64,000 bases of DNA from positions 25,979 to 89,978 of the forward strand of contig MDYQ01000110.1 of assembly GCA_003024175.1 (NCBI GenBank), in the 5' to 3' direction. This DNA is from Planoprotostelium fungivorum. Its lineage: Eukaryota; Evosea; Variosea; Cavosteliida; Cavosteliaceae. A model generated the notes under the pieces. It was not told the DNA's origin and ran no database searches. It saw only the letters and a program-made list of their open reading frames with translations. Position 1 is the first letter of the stretch, and each line of letters starts with the position of its first letter. Position numbers and translations under genes: made by a program. Below, piece by piece: positions 11,114 to 23,000 of the stretch.

Positions 11114-11878
11114 TCATCTGCATTCGTTGAGTAGTTCTTCGTGGGCTGTGAGTTTCTCTATGTCGATCTCTTCTTCCGTCACAAACTGCTCTGACTCTCC
11201 AAAATCATCATCGTCGTCCATCATTCTCAACAGAGGATCTTCTTCGTAGACAGGGATCAGCCATCTGTGTCGTGTGAGTTATGATGGGTGAAGATCTTCT
11301 TCACCTGTTCTCTTGATAGAATGGGGCATTGTCTGGAACACCGTGGTGATTCTCCGATGTAAGATGAGATCTCAACTCCTGTACGTCCTTGTGTTGAGAT
11401 CCACACATGCAGCAGACATTGTCTCTCATGCTCTGACGGATGAAGTTGATCATTTTGATCCAAGAGTAGAAGCCCAACTCTGATGGAATACATCAGAACA
11501 TGATGTTGTGATGTTCCTCACTCTTTTCCTTCTTCAGTTGCTCGAAATCAAAGTTGTGCTCCTTTGATAGATGAACGAGTGCATCTTGCGCACTTGGTGA
11601 AACGGATGGACAAAACAGACAGATTGTTTCTTCATCAGCCAACTCTTCCTCGAAGTCTTTCTCATCTTCCCAATCTTCCCATGCTTCTCCTCTATAAACA
11701 TGTCAAAACTTTCCGTTATATTAGAGGACTCACTGTGGCTCTTCTCCCTCCTCTTCCTCCTCTCTATCTGACTCTGATGTGTAATCATCATCTGAGTGGA
11801 ACTGTTGCGTGTCAATGTCTTTTACATGAGACGAGACGGTATTACCTCTTCTTTATCGTTAGAACTGAAGCTGGCCAT
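11114..11878 (-). CDS. PRMT3-type zinc-finger protein lacking the methyltransferase domain
   Basis: The minus-strand ATG at 11878-11876 opens MASFSSNDKEE, followed by an acidic exon (DDDYTSESDREEEEGEE) and WEDWEDEKDFEEELADEE. The PRMT3-type C2H2 finger is CLFCPSVSPSAQDALVHLSK, ending in EH. Then come LGFYSWIKMINFIRQ, a plant-PRMT3-like CCMCG...LRSHL module, and WLIPVYEEDPLLRMMDDDDDFGE, which matches the region just before the catalytic domain in PRMT3. The product then ends with LNECR and TGA at 11116-11114. The next gene on the plus strand ends at 11059, so no SAM-binding domain can follow. It may be a stand-alone adaptor of the ribosomal-protein-S2-binding type, or a truncated PRMT3. Confidence 0.75.
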
Positions 11879-12092
11879 GGTTATCGCTTCCGTATGTTGC
11901 TGCCGTGAGTACTTTCCTTTCTTTTCGTGAATCGTTGTAGAAGAAGTCGATGAGATCTGTGGGTGATCTCATCTGATTTTACACACAACACCACCCCTAG
12001 ACACCACCCCTATTACTATACGTCCTGTATAATACCTATACATAACAACATTAGAGACAAATTCGCTTCAACATTTCATATTGAGAGGGCTC
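11879..12092. promoter_or_regulatory. Bidirectional promoter region, PRMT3-like gene / CNOT11
   Basis: About 214 bp lie between divergent starts. It includes a CACCCCTAGACACCACCCCT direct repeat at about 11989-12010 and a TATA-like ATAATACCTATAC at about 12030. Function is inferred from position only. Confidence 0.35.
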
Positions 12093-13923
12093 ATGCTCAA
12101 CCCTAAAGAGTTATCGACCCTCTTGAGCATCATCGCTGAAGATGAAAAGTCACTAGAGAATGTGTCCATCCAATTTCACAAGACTTTTCAAAAGCAGGTG
12201 ATGTACCTTACACCCTCCACTCCCTTCACGTTCCATTCTTCTTTCATCATCTAGACGACATCTCATTCCATTCAGGATGTCTTCAAGGTCGAATGCTGTC
12301 TGTGCAGTCTACTGAGCGAAGGTTTAATCTTCGAGATCACACATCGCATGGTGGCTTATTATCTCTTATACGATTCCTATAGAACGGACACCTTGCATGC
12401 CAATCCATTTCTGCAGGTGATGTCTCCATCTCCGTCTGCGCCGTCGATTCACATCGGCAGCTCTTCATTCAAATACTGAAGGAACCAAATGTATCACAAG
12501 CGGAGAAGTTCTTCGTTGGGTCATTGGCCAATGCACCATCGAAAGAGGTGAAGATGAATCCATCCATCATCGTATTTGTGATGATGACTCATCACACAAC
12601 AATCGAAAGTCACACGTTACATCTCTTCCCATGTATATCATCCACGATTCTCATCACAGACTCGACTCATCTCTCCAATCAATGTGAAACACCACCATAC
12701 GATGACTCCACTACATTCACTTCTATCGAAGAGATTCACAAGAACAGTTTTCCAAAAAGAGTGCAAAGGATTTGACGAAAATCGTCGCCACGACACCGAT
12801 ACAGACCGACACACTGTCTCAATCGTATCACAACCACATCAACATCCCTCCTCTATCCATCCAATTCAGAGGTATCTCTTCCATCCTGTTACCTCCCGAT
12901 CGATCAACGAAGACAAAAGTACTGGCGTGAGAGGAAAAAACATTGATTCGATTTTAAATTCGAAAGGGATTCGGAATGCATGGAAGAACTATTGAGAGAA
13001 GGTGCGAGAGACTTTGTGCCACCGTTCGTGAGGCCTGCGCCTCCTGTCTACCCTGGTTTCCATTCAGAAGACGTGAGAGAAAAAAAGAAAAGAAGTAATT
13101 GACTCGGGAGGCAGATCAAATGGGTCACCGGTGTGTCACACTCTTTCGCGTGGGACGACAACATGTGCAAGGGCAGGTCAAATTTAGACGCGCTGCTGGA
13201 AAGAGCCTCCACGACGCCGCTCGAGCAGAGAGAGCTGCAGGTGATCGATAGACATTCAAGTCTCGCACGTCCGTCGCTCATCATCATCAGGAGGTGACTC
13301 AACTCATGAGCGAAGCTTCGACGCAAGCTTTAGAGGTAGCTCTGTCCAGCGACCAATTGGTCGATGTCATAGAACACAATACGCAGGTCGCGGTCGGGTT
13401 CATCTTGAAGATGATGAGCACCGCCACCATAGACACGTGTGTCTTAACTTGTCTCTCTTACCAAGTTGACACGTATTCAGATACCTCGGAGCTTTGGAAC
13501 GCACACAGATGAGCCTGCAGTCGATGGAGGTGAAATATCTACGTAGGAGATCAAGTTCTGAGAGGAAACAGGTGGTGAATCAACTGACGAGCACGGTGGA
13601 GCTTCCCTCTCCTTTTCTCTTACGTTACATCAACAACTGCATCGATCAATGTCAGAGATACAAAGACAAGTTCACACAACAGAGGATGGTTCGACTCGTC
13701 TGCGTTTTCATCTCCTGCCTCGTCCGAAACAAAATCATCCAGGTCAGAAGACACGAACGCGAACGTCTATAGAACATGATTGACACGAATGCAGGTGAAA
13801 GACCTCACGCCTCCTTCTTCTTCTGTCCAGAGCTTCTGCATCGAACACTCGAAGATAAGAGAAGCAGCGAGTCTGTTTCGTCTTCTAAAAAATTTGGAGA
13901 CACCGAACGGCAACGGAATATAA
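12093..13923 (+). CDS. CNOT11: CCR4-NOT complex subunit 11
   Basis: Subunit of the CCR4-NOT deadenylase complex in the cytoplasm. Start ATG 12093-12095 gives [20 protein letters not shown], closely resembling the CNOT11 N-terminus. Exons after short introns encode [38 protein letters not shown] and the family signature [15 protein letters not shown]. The conserved C-terminal half includes [68 protein letters not shown] and [20 protein letters not shown]. The stop TAA is at 13921. The middle (12560-13040) is Ser/Thr/His-rich and less certain. The gene converges on the glycosyltransferase gene, 34 bp away. Confidence 0.93.
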
Positions 13924-13956
13924 AAGAAGAAGAAATCTTTTCGATGTCTTTTTATT

Positions 13957-15796
13957 TCACGTGTCGGTGAATAGAGTTACGTTCCAGTTATCTCCTCCGC
14001 CTCTATCGTGGATGAACTCGTTCTCTTGTAGTTCTTTCCTTCTGAAGCTGACTCCTCCGTCTAAAAAGTACTGGGAAGCGTTCATCATGGAGATCTTCAT
14101 TGTGATGTGATGTGATTGTCATGAGAAAGAGAGGTGATGTGATTGATGAGACGGTGATGTGATTCGTCATTAGATCGTGATGACTCACCATGGTGATCTT
14201 CCAATTCTGAAGGTGTAGGAGAGGTTGTCTATAGTGTTCAATGTATCCCTTCTTCCCCGAATCCATCTCCACTTCCAAATTGACCCTGTATGGATTCACC
14301 ACCGTCCTACGGTTGATCGGCCCCAGCGGCACATCCCTCGACAGAACCTTCGAAAGTCAACACCGACACCCTCTTTAAACCCAACACCTCCGCTCTACCG
14401 TAGTCGAACCTTCCCTCTCTGTGTTCGATGCAGGACCTCGCTGCCTGTAATATCCACCACATACCGTTACCTTCACAGCGGAAAGACAGTCTCTGCGGCC
14501 CGTGGTTCTGTATGACGTTCGTGTAATCGGGTCGAAACGGTAACTTGTGCAGGCGTAAGACTTCTCTGTCGGTGTAACGATCGGGGGCATAGATGACTGT
14601 CCTCAGTTTGTCTCCTCCTCGGATGTCTAAATGGTAGTCCTTCCACTTTACATGTTGGAGTGCACCATACCATATGACCCATGTGAATTCGGTGGCTAAA
14701 GTGACTTGAAGGGCGTTGCTTCCTTCATCGTTGGCGCCGTAGCTGAGAAAAGATTAAAACGGAGGAAAAATCATTTTATTTTTATATCACGAGAACGTGA
14801 CTCACCCCACACTCTTTTGACCATCCTTCCTCTCCTTCTGATAATATTCCATGAAGGTGGTTGGTGTCTGCATGTCTGGTATTCTCAACCAGATCCTGTC
14901 TAATTGTGGATCGATGCGGAGGGCTGTGGACATGCCAGGCCACCATATGTTCTTCCAAGTGTATTGATCGAACGGCCGCAGGGCAATGGCGTCGTAAGTC
15001 AACAGGTGCCAGGGGAATGTCCTCATGTCTCCGATGATCATGTCCAGATCGAGACGTAACCAGTGTGTGAATTTCGTCTGACGGTCCTCCCAGTCCCAGT
15101 GATCTTCAAAGATGGAGCCGAAGGCAGGTTTTAATTCTGTCACAGCGTAGTTTCTACCACTGATCCATCTGATAGAAAGAACATGAGTCGATGATAAAGA
15201 ATGTGACGTGGGTGATGACCCACTTTTTCACTTCTTCTTTGATCTTCTGCGATTCATTCTCGTCGCACTCCCACACTTTGCACATCTTGGAAGACATGAG
15301 AGCGTAGAGGTCGTCGCTCGACATGCATACGTACTTGATGTTGCCATCGTATCTCGTCCCTGCCTTCTTTCCAGGACAGAATAGTTCCGTGTCTGTGACG
15401 GAAGGGATCATCATGTAGAGCTCCGGATTCCTCTTTACGCTTGCCAAAAATTGTGGCACATAATCGGGTAGCTGAATGACTTAATCGCCTGCGACGCCAT
15501 GATGGTTCACTCACGTTGCCTCCCAGCCACACAGTGATACCAATGACCGATGGTTCTTTCGGTATCACACCGGCCAACGGTAACGATGCTTCCCATCGAT
15601 CCGTCCAATCTAAAGGTGAAGCGTCCGAACCGTTGTGCTGCTTGGTCTTGTGAACCTCTTCCTTCGATGGTGTTGCTGCCGCCGCCTTATACGTAGTCTC
15701 CTCAGGTGATCGAAAGCTAACGGTAGAGAACAACACAAGAGCTGCTATGACTAGGATGGCCCCATATAACTTGGAGCCACCTCTTTGTTTGATCAT
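13957..15796 (-). CDS. Type II membrane glycosyltransferase-like protein
   Basis: Start ATG 15796-15794: MIKQRGGSKLYGAILVIAAL, a short basic tail then one membrane anchor, as in Golgi glycosyltransferases. A disordered stem follows (TKQHNGSDASPLDWTDRW). The catalytic-like region has VIGITVWLGGN, QFLASVKRNPELYMMIPSVT, KYVCMSSDDLYAL, and then KPAFGSIFEDHWDW with WLRLDLDMIIGDMRTFP. LDLD is the probable DxD metal-nucleotide-sugar site, and KPAxGxIFEDxW is typical of DUF6625-type transferases. The C-terminal exons carry NPYRVNLEVEMDSGKKGY and YFLDGGVSFRRKE, ending at TGA 13959-13957. Substrate is unknown. It is divergent from UBE2V. Confidence 0.7.
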
Positions 15797-15906
15797 CGTG
15801 GCTGGCTTCCAGTTTAAAATGCGAAGAAGAGGCCCAGCTTCCGTCTACAACGCGCAGTTGAACACGAAAAGATTTCATCATCATCCAACTCAACCATAAG
15901 AGAGGC
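15797..15906. promoter_or_regulatory. Bidirectional promoter, glycosyltransferase / UBE2V
   Basis: Only 110 bp lie between divergent start codons. It contains a GTCTACAACGCGCAG copy of the iterated CTACAACG motif at about 15845. Inference from layout. Confidence 0.35.
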
Positions 15907-16543
15907 ATGTCTGTGACAGGTGAGGAGGAGACATTGGAGAGTCTCCATTTGATCTCATGCGTGCAGTTCCTAGAAATTTTAGACTCTTGGAGGAGTTAGA
16001 TAAGGGAGAGAAGGGCATCGGAGATGGAACGGTGAATCATGCATTCGTCCCGTGATTTTATTTCTCACCGTCTCGTAGGTCAGTTACGGTTTAGAGGATG
16101 CAGAAGATTTACTTCTGACGAACTGGATCGGCACCATCATTGGTCCCAGCTCCGTGAGTTCTTTCATCGTCTATCACTCACTCATCCATTGTATAGACTG
16201 TTCACGACGGTCGTATCTACAGCGTCAAGATCAGCTGCGGAGAGAACTACCCAAATTGGGCTCCTGTCGTTCGTTTCACTTCAAAGATCAACCTCACTTG
16301 TGTCAACCAACACAATGGACTGGTGAGTCTCCAATGCCACCTCTCGTTTGTCATACTGATACAAATCGTGACCATTTGGAGATTTGAAATGACAATGAAC
16401 AGGTAGAGCCCAGCAAGTTTCCCATCTTGAACAACTGGAGGAACACGTACACGCTCGAGACCGTTCTGGTCGAGTTGAAGAAGGAGATGATCTCCCCACA
16501 GAACAAGAAGTTGCCTCAACCTCCCGAGGGAGCCAGATTCTGA
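15907..16543 (+). CDS. UBE2V: Ubiquitin-conjugating enzyme variant UBE2V/MMS2
   Basis: Catalytically inactive E2 variant that pairs with UBC13 to build K63-linked ubiquitin chains. ATG 15907-15909 gives MSVT, and the intron ending TGCGTGCAG joins to [20 protein letters not shown]. Next are [60 protein letters not shown], then [19 protein letters not shown] and [14 protein letters not shown] with TGA at 16541. The usual catalytic Cys position is absent, as expected for UEV proteins. Length is near 145 residues, normal. A downstream in-frame ATG at 15957 exists, but the upstream start matches family N-termini better. Confidence 0.95.
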
Positions 16544-16832
16544 ACAAGATAAAATTCTTTTTGTGATTTATCCTCTCATTTCATCGTAGCATGTATGCAT
16601 GCAGGTGATCCAGATATGAGTCATCACATCCAGGACGTATCGCGTCAAAACAGAATGCATCGGCTATAAACAAGAATCAAAATAGATGCGACAATATTTC
16701 CTTCAGATGGACATCTTAATTGTACATCGTTGTTCATCTTGATGCTTCTTGCAAACTTTTGGGTCGAATTTCTATCGGACCAAATATTTGAACCCCACTA
16801 AAAATAACCTGAATCTGAAATTCAACACAAAG

Positions 16833-19206
16833 ATGCTCAGCACAGGGATCGGGGGACAGACTATCTATAATCGTAAAGTCAACGAGGGAGCGTGGACGCA
16901 GACGGTCTACAATCTGATCAGCGAGGCCAAGTATCAGGATGCCGTCAATCTCTTGGAACATCAGCTGACTGCCTTCCCTCTAAATCGAGCTGCTCTCTCG
17001 ATATTGGCGTGGTGTTACTACTATCTGCAAGATTTCGGTCTTGCTGCGGAGAAGTATGAAAAATTGGTCAGGGCTTACCCTGAAGTCACAGAGTACAAAG
17101 TCTTATTCATCCAAACATTGTATAAATCAGGAAACTATCAAGAAGCACAGCAGGCGGCTCTCGCATTGGAGGACTCTCAGTATGCACCGAGAGTGAGCGA
17201 TCGGCATTCGTGACGATTCGCTCATTCGATGTAGGTCTTAAAGATGCAAGCTTATGTACAATACGAACAGAACGATTCCGCAGGAGCAAAAACATTCTTA
17301 GACCAGTGTTCACCCACAGACGGTGATGTGATAATGAACGTCGCATGTCTCTTATTCAGGGTGATGAGATCGATCACCATCCGTTCATTCGTGACCATCC
17401 ACAGGAAAAGAAATACGAAGATGCACGACAGAAGTTCACCGATGCGTTAAACACATACGGATTCCGACCTTCCATCGCGTACAACATCGCCTTGTGTTAC
17501 TACAATCTGAAACAGTACTCCCTGGCTCGAAAATACATCATCGAGATCATCGACAAGGGAATCAAAGAACATCCGGAGCTGGGCATCGGGAGCTCATCTG
17601 AACCAGGATCAGAGGTCCGTAGTGTGGGAAATACGCTCACTCTCAAAGAGACAGCATTGGTGGAAGCGTTCAATCTGAAGGCAGCCATCGAGTACGAGAT
17701 GAAGAACTGTGAGCACCGCGATGATCGTGTATGGAATCTCATCAATACAGACGAGGCCGCTAAAGAGTCACTGAATGACATGCCACCCCGTTTGGAGGCA
17801 GAATTGGATCCAGTCACTCTCCACAACGTCGCTCTCATGCACATGGATGACAACCCGAACGAGCACCTTCCCAAGTTGAATTTCCTCCTCAGTGCCCCCT
17901 CCAGCCCTCCACAGACATTTGCCAATCTCCTCTTGGTCTACTGCAGGTTCCAATACTTTGAAATTGCTGCAGACGTTCTCGCAGAGAACTCGCACTTGAC
18001 GTACACTCTATTAGACCCGGTGAGTCGACCGTTTCTGTTGATCATCGTGAACGTCCTCTCACCTTCACCAGAGTCTCTACGCATTCTTGGATGCTCTCAT
18101 CATGCAGCAGACGTCACCCGAGGAGGCTTATCGTAAATTCGACGAGCTGGCTCAGAAGCACATCGAAATCCTTCGCAAGCTGACGAAACAAGTTCAAGAC
18201 GCCCACAACAACCGCGACGAAGTCCAAACGAAGGCGGCCATGAAAGAGTTTGACGAAGCCCTCGAGAGGTACATCCCAGTTCTGATGGGCCAGGCGAAGA
18301 TCTATTGGGACATGGAGAACTACGCACAAGTTGGCAAGCTCTTCCGCACTACGATGGACTTTTGCAACGACCATGACGTGTGGAAGTTGAACGTGGCTCA
18401 CGTCTTCTTCATGCAGGAGGGTCGATTCAAGGATGCCATTCGATATTACGAGCCCATCGTGAAGAAGCACTTGGACAACGTGAGTGGGGGAAGAGGGAGA
18501 GGAATTGACCAGTGACAGTTGCTCAACGTGCAGGCCATCGTGTTGGCGAACCTCTGTGTGTCTTACATCATGACGAGTCAGAATGACGAGGCGGAGGAGC
18601 TGATGAGAAAGATCGAGAAAGAGGAAGAGAGGTGACAATCGTGGCTCATCGCAAGTCTCATGAAGGTTTCAGAGTGGCATACCAAGATCCAGAGAAGAAG
18701 ACGTACCACTTGTGCATCGTCAACTTGGTCATCGGTACCCTGTATTGTGCGAAACAAGTGAGCATCTGGATGAGGTGATGAAGATGATCTAACCGATTCA
18801 GAATTTTGAGTTTGGTATCGTGCGAACGATGAAGAGTCTGGAACCATTCCAGAAGAAGGTGAGGACGACTGATGAGATCATGTGATCTGATGTCTTCAGT
18901 TGGACACGGATACATGGTTCTACGCCAAACGTTGTTTCCTCTTTTTGATCGAGAATCTGGTCAAGCAGGTGAGCCAACACCCGTCGCGATGAGAATCTGA
19001 TCGACCTTCAGATGATCATCATCAAGGACACGATATACAAGGACATCCTGCAATTCTTAGATGCTTGTGACAAACATGGAAAGAATATTCCAACCGTGAT
19101 CTCTCATCTTCCAGAAGAGATGGGCGGTGGTCTGATGGAAAACAACACAGTCAGCTACGAGGCCAGAAGAATCAAGGCCGTCTTCCTGAAATTAAGAGAT
19201 TGGTGA
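16833..19206 (+). CDS. IFT70: Intraflagellar transport protein 70 (TTC30/DYF-1)
   Basis: TPR protein of IFT complex B, needed to build cilia. Start ATG 16833-16835: MLSTGIGGQTIYNRKVNEGA. TPR helices begin at once: EAKYQDAVNLLEHQLTAFP, LNRAALSILAWCYYYLQDFG, LAAEKYEKLVRAYPEVTEYK and LYKSGNYQEAQQAAL. Later exons carry YEDARQKFTDALNTYGF, IAYNIALCYYNLKQYSLARK, the family-specific TLKETALVEAFNLKAAIEY, DMPPRLEAELDPVTLHNVAL and YAKRCFLFLIENLVKQ-like residues. The C-terminus is YEARRIKAVFLKLRDW with TGA at 19204. About ten short introns interrupt it. It is the best evidence here that the organism is ciliated. Confidence 0.95.
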
Positions 19207-19301
19207 TAAAGAGATTTTATTTCGGTTTCTCTCTTCCTCGATGATATGATGCACAACGTCTCTTTTTACAGGTCTCCTCTTTCGCATACAACGTGATGTC
19301 T

Positions 19302-20784
19302 TCATCGCTTTGGCAGGTTGACAAAGTTGGCGGGAAACAGTCCTCTCCTTCCATTACTTGTCTCTCCTGTTTCATCTCAGTATCCATACATCCTCTATTG
19401 TCATCACCTTCCCACCAATCAGGGAACGGCTGTCCGATGATCTTCACTGTCTCTCCCTTCTGTAACGGTAACTCTCTCTCTCCCTCGGGTGCAAAGTCTT
19501 GCACAGCGACGGCGGTTTCACATTCTTCTTCTTCTCCCTCTTTAATTTCCACGTAGGTGCCGTTCGCGAGACCCTCGCGGATCATCAATCTGATATGACA
19601 TGTCAATCATTGAGAACATGTGATGTCGTGTCGTCACCTTCTCTGTTGAATGGCCGACCATATTTTAGCCAACACCACAGGTAGTCCGATGATGGAAAAG
19701 AAGATGGCGATGAGAGAAGATGGCTTCCAGCCACCTTTCGTTGCGGTTTGAAACTCTGACACGTCGAAAGAGTTGCCCTTCAGACCTCCATGAGTGACTC
19801 TCTTGACTCTGGGTGTGCCCAGAATAAACCGAATAAAAGCGGAGAAGGGGGACATGATGAGCTTGACGATGGCGAATGTCTTTAGGATGTGGAAAAACTC
19901 TCCAGCTACGTCTACGAATCTCATGACGGAGCCGAGGGTGCCGTTCATGGCATCGACGTTCATGTCCAAGAGGCGTGAGAACGATGTGAAAGACTCGACG
20001 GCGGTGACAAATCGATCCATGTGTCTCAGACCCGAGTGAAGCATGCCTGGTTCTCCCATCATGCCGCCTCCTGTGATGGTGAGATCGAGAAATAATCAGT
20101 GATGATATATGCATGTCCAATGGCGATTCTCAATGATATTCACCTCCATAACCACCCATTCCGGATCCGTAGCCACCTCCATATCGAGACATACCATAGC
20201 CTGTTGATTGGTCTTGAGCTTGTGTGAACAGAAAAAACTAAATTTCAACTCACCTCCATAACCACCCATTCCCCCGTAGGATGAGCCGTATGATGAACCA
20301 TATCTTGAACCATATCCTCCTCCATACGATGATCCTATTATTATCAGATCAGATACGGTCAACGACACTCTAAAAGTCGAACATGCAGCGTGAAAAATCA
20401 CTTACCATATCCTCCTCCATATGAGCTTCCAAGACCTCCATAGGAGCTACCGCCATACGAACTGCCCCCATACGAACTACCATAAGAGCTACCATAAGTG
20501 CTCCCTCCCAAGCCTCCATATCGGCTGCCCATCGTCGACGAATAAGGTGAATTGCTGGCCATTCCTGGTCGAGGTGGAACCGATAATGCAGAACCGGTCG
20601 CGGAAGATCCTCTCAAATGCATTGCATTAGCGGCACTGCTGGCTGCCCCAGGTACATCCGGTACATCGGGGGCCAATCTTCCATTCGCCACGCTCGAAGA
20701 TACTTGAAATGCGCCTGACGATGCCGCGCCACCTCTAGCTCCTTGCCATGGCTTCGGTCTTCCTGCGGTCGTTGCGGTTGCCAT
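19302..20784 (-). CDS. PEX13: Peroxisomal import protein PEX13 with long YG-rich N-terminus
   Basis: Peroxisomal membrane docking/translocation subunit. Start ATG 20784-20782: MATATTAGRPKPWQG. Residues from about 70 onward are built of Tyr-Gly-Ser repeats (RYGGLGG, STYGSSYGSSYGGSSYG), spread over at least three exons (20600-20400, 20335-20265, 20205-20150). A membrane region follows (LDMNVDAMNGTLGSVMRFVD, FAIVKLIMSPFSAFIRFI, SLIAIFFSIIGLPVVLAKIW). The C-terminal SH3 domain has AVAVQDFAPEGERELPLQKG, FPDWWE and, after an intron, GLFPANFVNLPKR, with TGA at 19304-19302. The SH3 seems to lack a few residues between DWWE and GLFP, possibly a missed micro-exon. Confidence 0.93.
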
Positions 20785-21201
20785 GTTCTCCTCTAAGATA
20801 TCGAATGAGGATGATGTGCAGCCGTGGAGTTGGAAAGTTGTTACAGCAGTGGGAACCGGAGGAATTCCGGATGTGCGGAGAAATCGGATATTTTGTATTT
20901 GTAGATGCCGGCCCGAAGCAATGAAGACATGATGTTGTTGCAATGAATCGGATTAGATGAGCTCATCTTGATCGTGGATGTGTATAAAAGGTAAAGTGTT
21001 CGATTCATCTTTTTATCAGTACGGCATGGCATGATTAGGCTTCTACGCTGCTCCGCTCTTGGTTCAGCACTTCCATATGAACATCCGTATGTTTTTCAGA
21101 TGACGTCGATGATGTTCCCGTGTCCGTGTTCAACGTTAACATCCTCTTCCACTTTGTGATTGGGATGTAGATCTACGATTTTTAGCACCGACAATGTCTT
21201 C
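20785..21201. other. Intergenic, nothing recognised
   Basis: 5' flank of PEX13 and 3' flank of the membrane-protein gene to the right. Short open stretches exist but none resembles a family, and no RNA gene was seen. Confidence 0.4.
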
Positions 21202-22380
21202 TCAGAGCTTCACCTCCAGCATGCCTCCTGTTACAAAGAACAGCACGATGACATCCTTGATCGGACCCCACAGCATGTTAGTCAGTATATCCCTCTCTTT
21301 TCGGTATATGGCCAGTTGATAAACTGCAGACAGGATCTTGTCGATCATGGCGACGAAAACGATGACGGACAGCTGTATGGTCATCTGAAGTGATCGATTA
21401 GTGTCGGGAATGTGTGAGGATATTACTTTTTTAGCCTGGTGAGATAGAGCTCCACTCATGAGGCGTGTCAGACGCTGACCGTAGACGAGAAAAGAGATGG
21501 AGAAACCCAGCCAGACGAGAGCGTAATACAGATATACGACCAAGACCATCGTGTCGTATAAAGCCCAATTTGTACCTTTCAATTCCACCACGATCTGATC
21601 GCGCGTCGATTAGACGATGAATGACTGCGATGACATCTCACATTGAAGATGGTCAATGCCAATGAGATGCTTCCACAGATAACAAATGGAATTCGAAATT
21701 TGTTGAGGAACGAGACATTGGAGAGGAGTTCTTCTACGGTGAAGGTGGCAGGATAATTCGCATTGATCTTGCTGATCATCTCCTTGTTCTTGATGGACCG
21801 CATGGTGTAGCTATACATCTCTGCCCTGGCGGTTCGTTAGAAACAAAAGTGTTTGTGTCATTACCAGTGAAATAAGATGCTGGCAAATAGAGCCATTTCT
21901 AACCAACTCTGTAGTAATAACAGGGAAAAGAATGTCTGAGGATTCAATCTCCCTTCTGCTCCGGCAAAATCCACAGATAAAACGAATTGAACTGTATAAG
22001 CTCAGTACAGACGTCATCTCTTTCGACGTGCGACTCACCGACACATAATGCAGTGATGATGCTGAGACTGATCTTTGTAATGTTATGGATGGTGACGGCT
22101 CTGACCGTCGTCTTCTTATTCGCCCTCAAGAGTTCCAAGATCAATCTCCAGACGGACAGAATGAGAAAGATGCCAAATCCAATGCCGGATAAGCATTGAA
22201 AGAAGAGGTGAGCTGGATGAGCTCGCGTGTCGGTGTCGAGGTCTGTATGAAGAATGAGACTTCATGTTCAGATATGGTAGGATCACCTCCTTGACAATCC
22301 CAAGGACCACCATACGTTCCCAGAGGAACCCAGCTAGATGTCCTTCAGATCTCACGAACGTCTAAGAGCTCACCTGATGA
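21202..22380 (-). CDS. Multi-pass membrane protein, TOM1/GPR137-like (paralogue A)
   Basis: A predicted seven-helix protein on the minus strand. Exons in order: ERMVVLGIVKEVILPYLN (about 22320), CLSGIGFGIFLILSVWRLIL (about 22190), a KISLSIITALCVG segment, LEMALFASILFHW, then EMYSYTMRSIKNKEM. TFTVEELLSNVSFLNKFRIP, TMVLVVYLYYALVWLGFSIS, FLVYGQRLTRLM, QLSVIVFVAMIDKILSAVYQ and IKDVIVLFFVTGGM follow, ending at 21202. The pair LFHWAEMY and LGFSISFLVYGQRL matches the corresponding regions of plant TOM1/THH1 and animal GPR137 proteins. A clear paralogue lies at 53170-54819. The first exon and start codon were not fixed. Subfamily assignment is tentative. Confidence 0.6.
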
Positions 22381-22599
22381 AACATCGGCACTGTCCATCG
22401 TTCATACACTGACCGAACCCATCACTGACAAGTGTGAATTCTTCAGATATGGAAGCGTCTCACCAAGTGGGGTTGAATTCGAAGCAGGATCCAGTGGTGA
22501 CCATAGTCAGTCGTGAGATATGTGAGCCAGGTGGATGATATCTCTTCTCGTGCATTTCAAAACAACATCATCATCACCTGAAAACTCATCTCTCCTCAG

Positions 22600-22850
22600 G
22601 ATGTTGGCAGGATAACCCAAGAGACAGACCTTCCTTCAAAGACATCTGCCACTACCTCGGTGTGGGTTCGATCATGCCGCAGGGCAATTTGACTCCCCTC
22701 TCCACTCCCGAAAACTCTGCCGGTATGTCTTTCCACGACGTAACACCCAGTGCGAGTGGACTCTCCTTTGATCTAGATTCTTTGGGTGGCGACCAAGCCC
22801 GCAGATATGAATGGATACCTCCAGTTTCAAACTCGTTGGGGACTGGGTGA
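22600..22850 (+). pseudogene. Protein-kinase C-terminal tail fragment
   Basis: After a 3' splice-like CTCCTCAG at 22592-22599, an exon reads CWQDNPRDRPSFKDICHYLG, the end of a tyrosine-kinase-like catalytic domain (CW..P..RPSF..I). It continues as a Ser/Thr/Pro-rich tail (TPLSTPENSAGMS) to TGA at 22848. No catalytic HRD, DFG or glycine loop was found upstream to 22200, where the membrane-protein gene occupies the other strand. It may be a relic, or the last exon of a gene whose other exons I missed. Confidence 0.45.
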
Positions 22851-23000
22851 GAAGAGAGAGAAAGAGAAGAGTGACGTGGAGCAGGGGACAAGTGAAGGAT
22901 AGAGAAGAAGTCATTTTGACGGAAGAAGAGTTGACTCAATACTCGGCTGTCGAGATGAGAAATATGGAATAGAATAGAAGACACACTTTTGATGTTACAT

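Noticed and set aside
22652-22984. 110-codon minus-strand frame
   Set aside because: Antisense to the kinase-tail exon, which has clear family residues.
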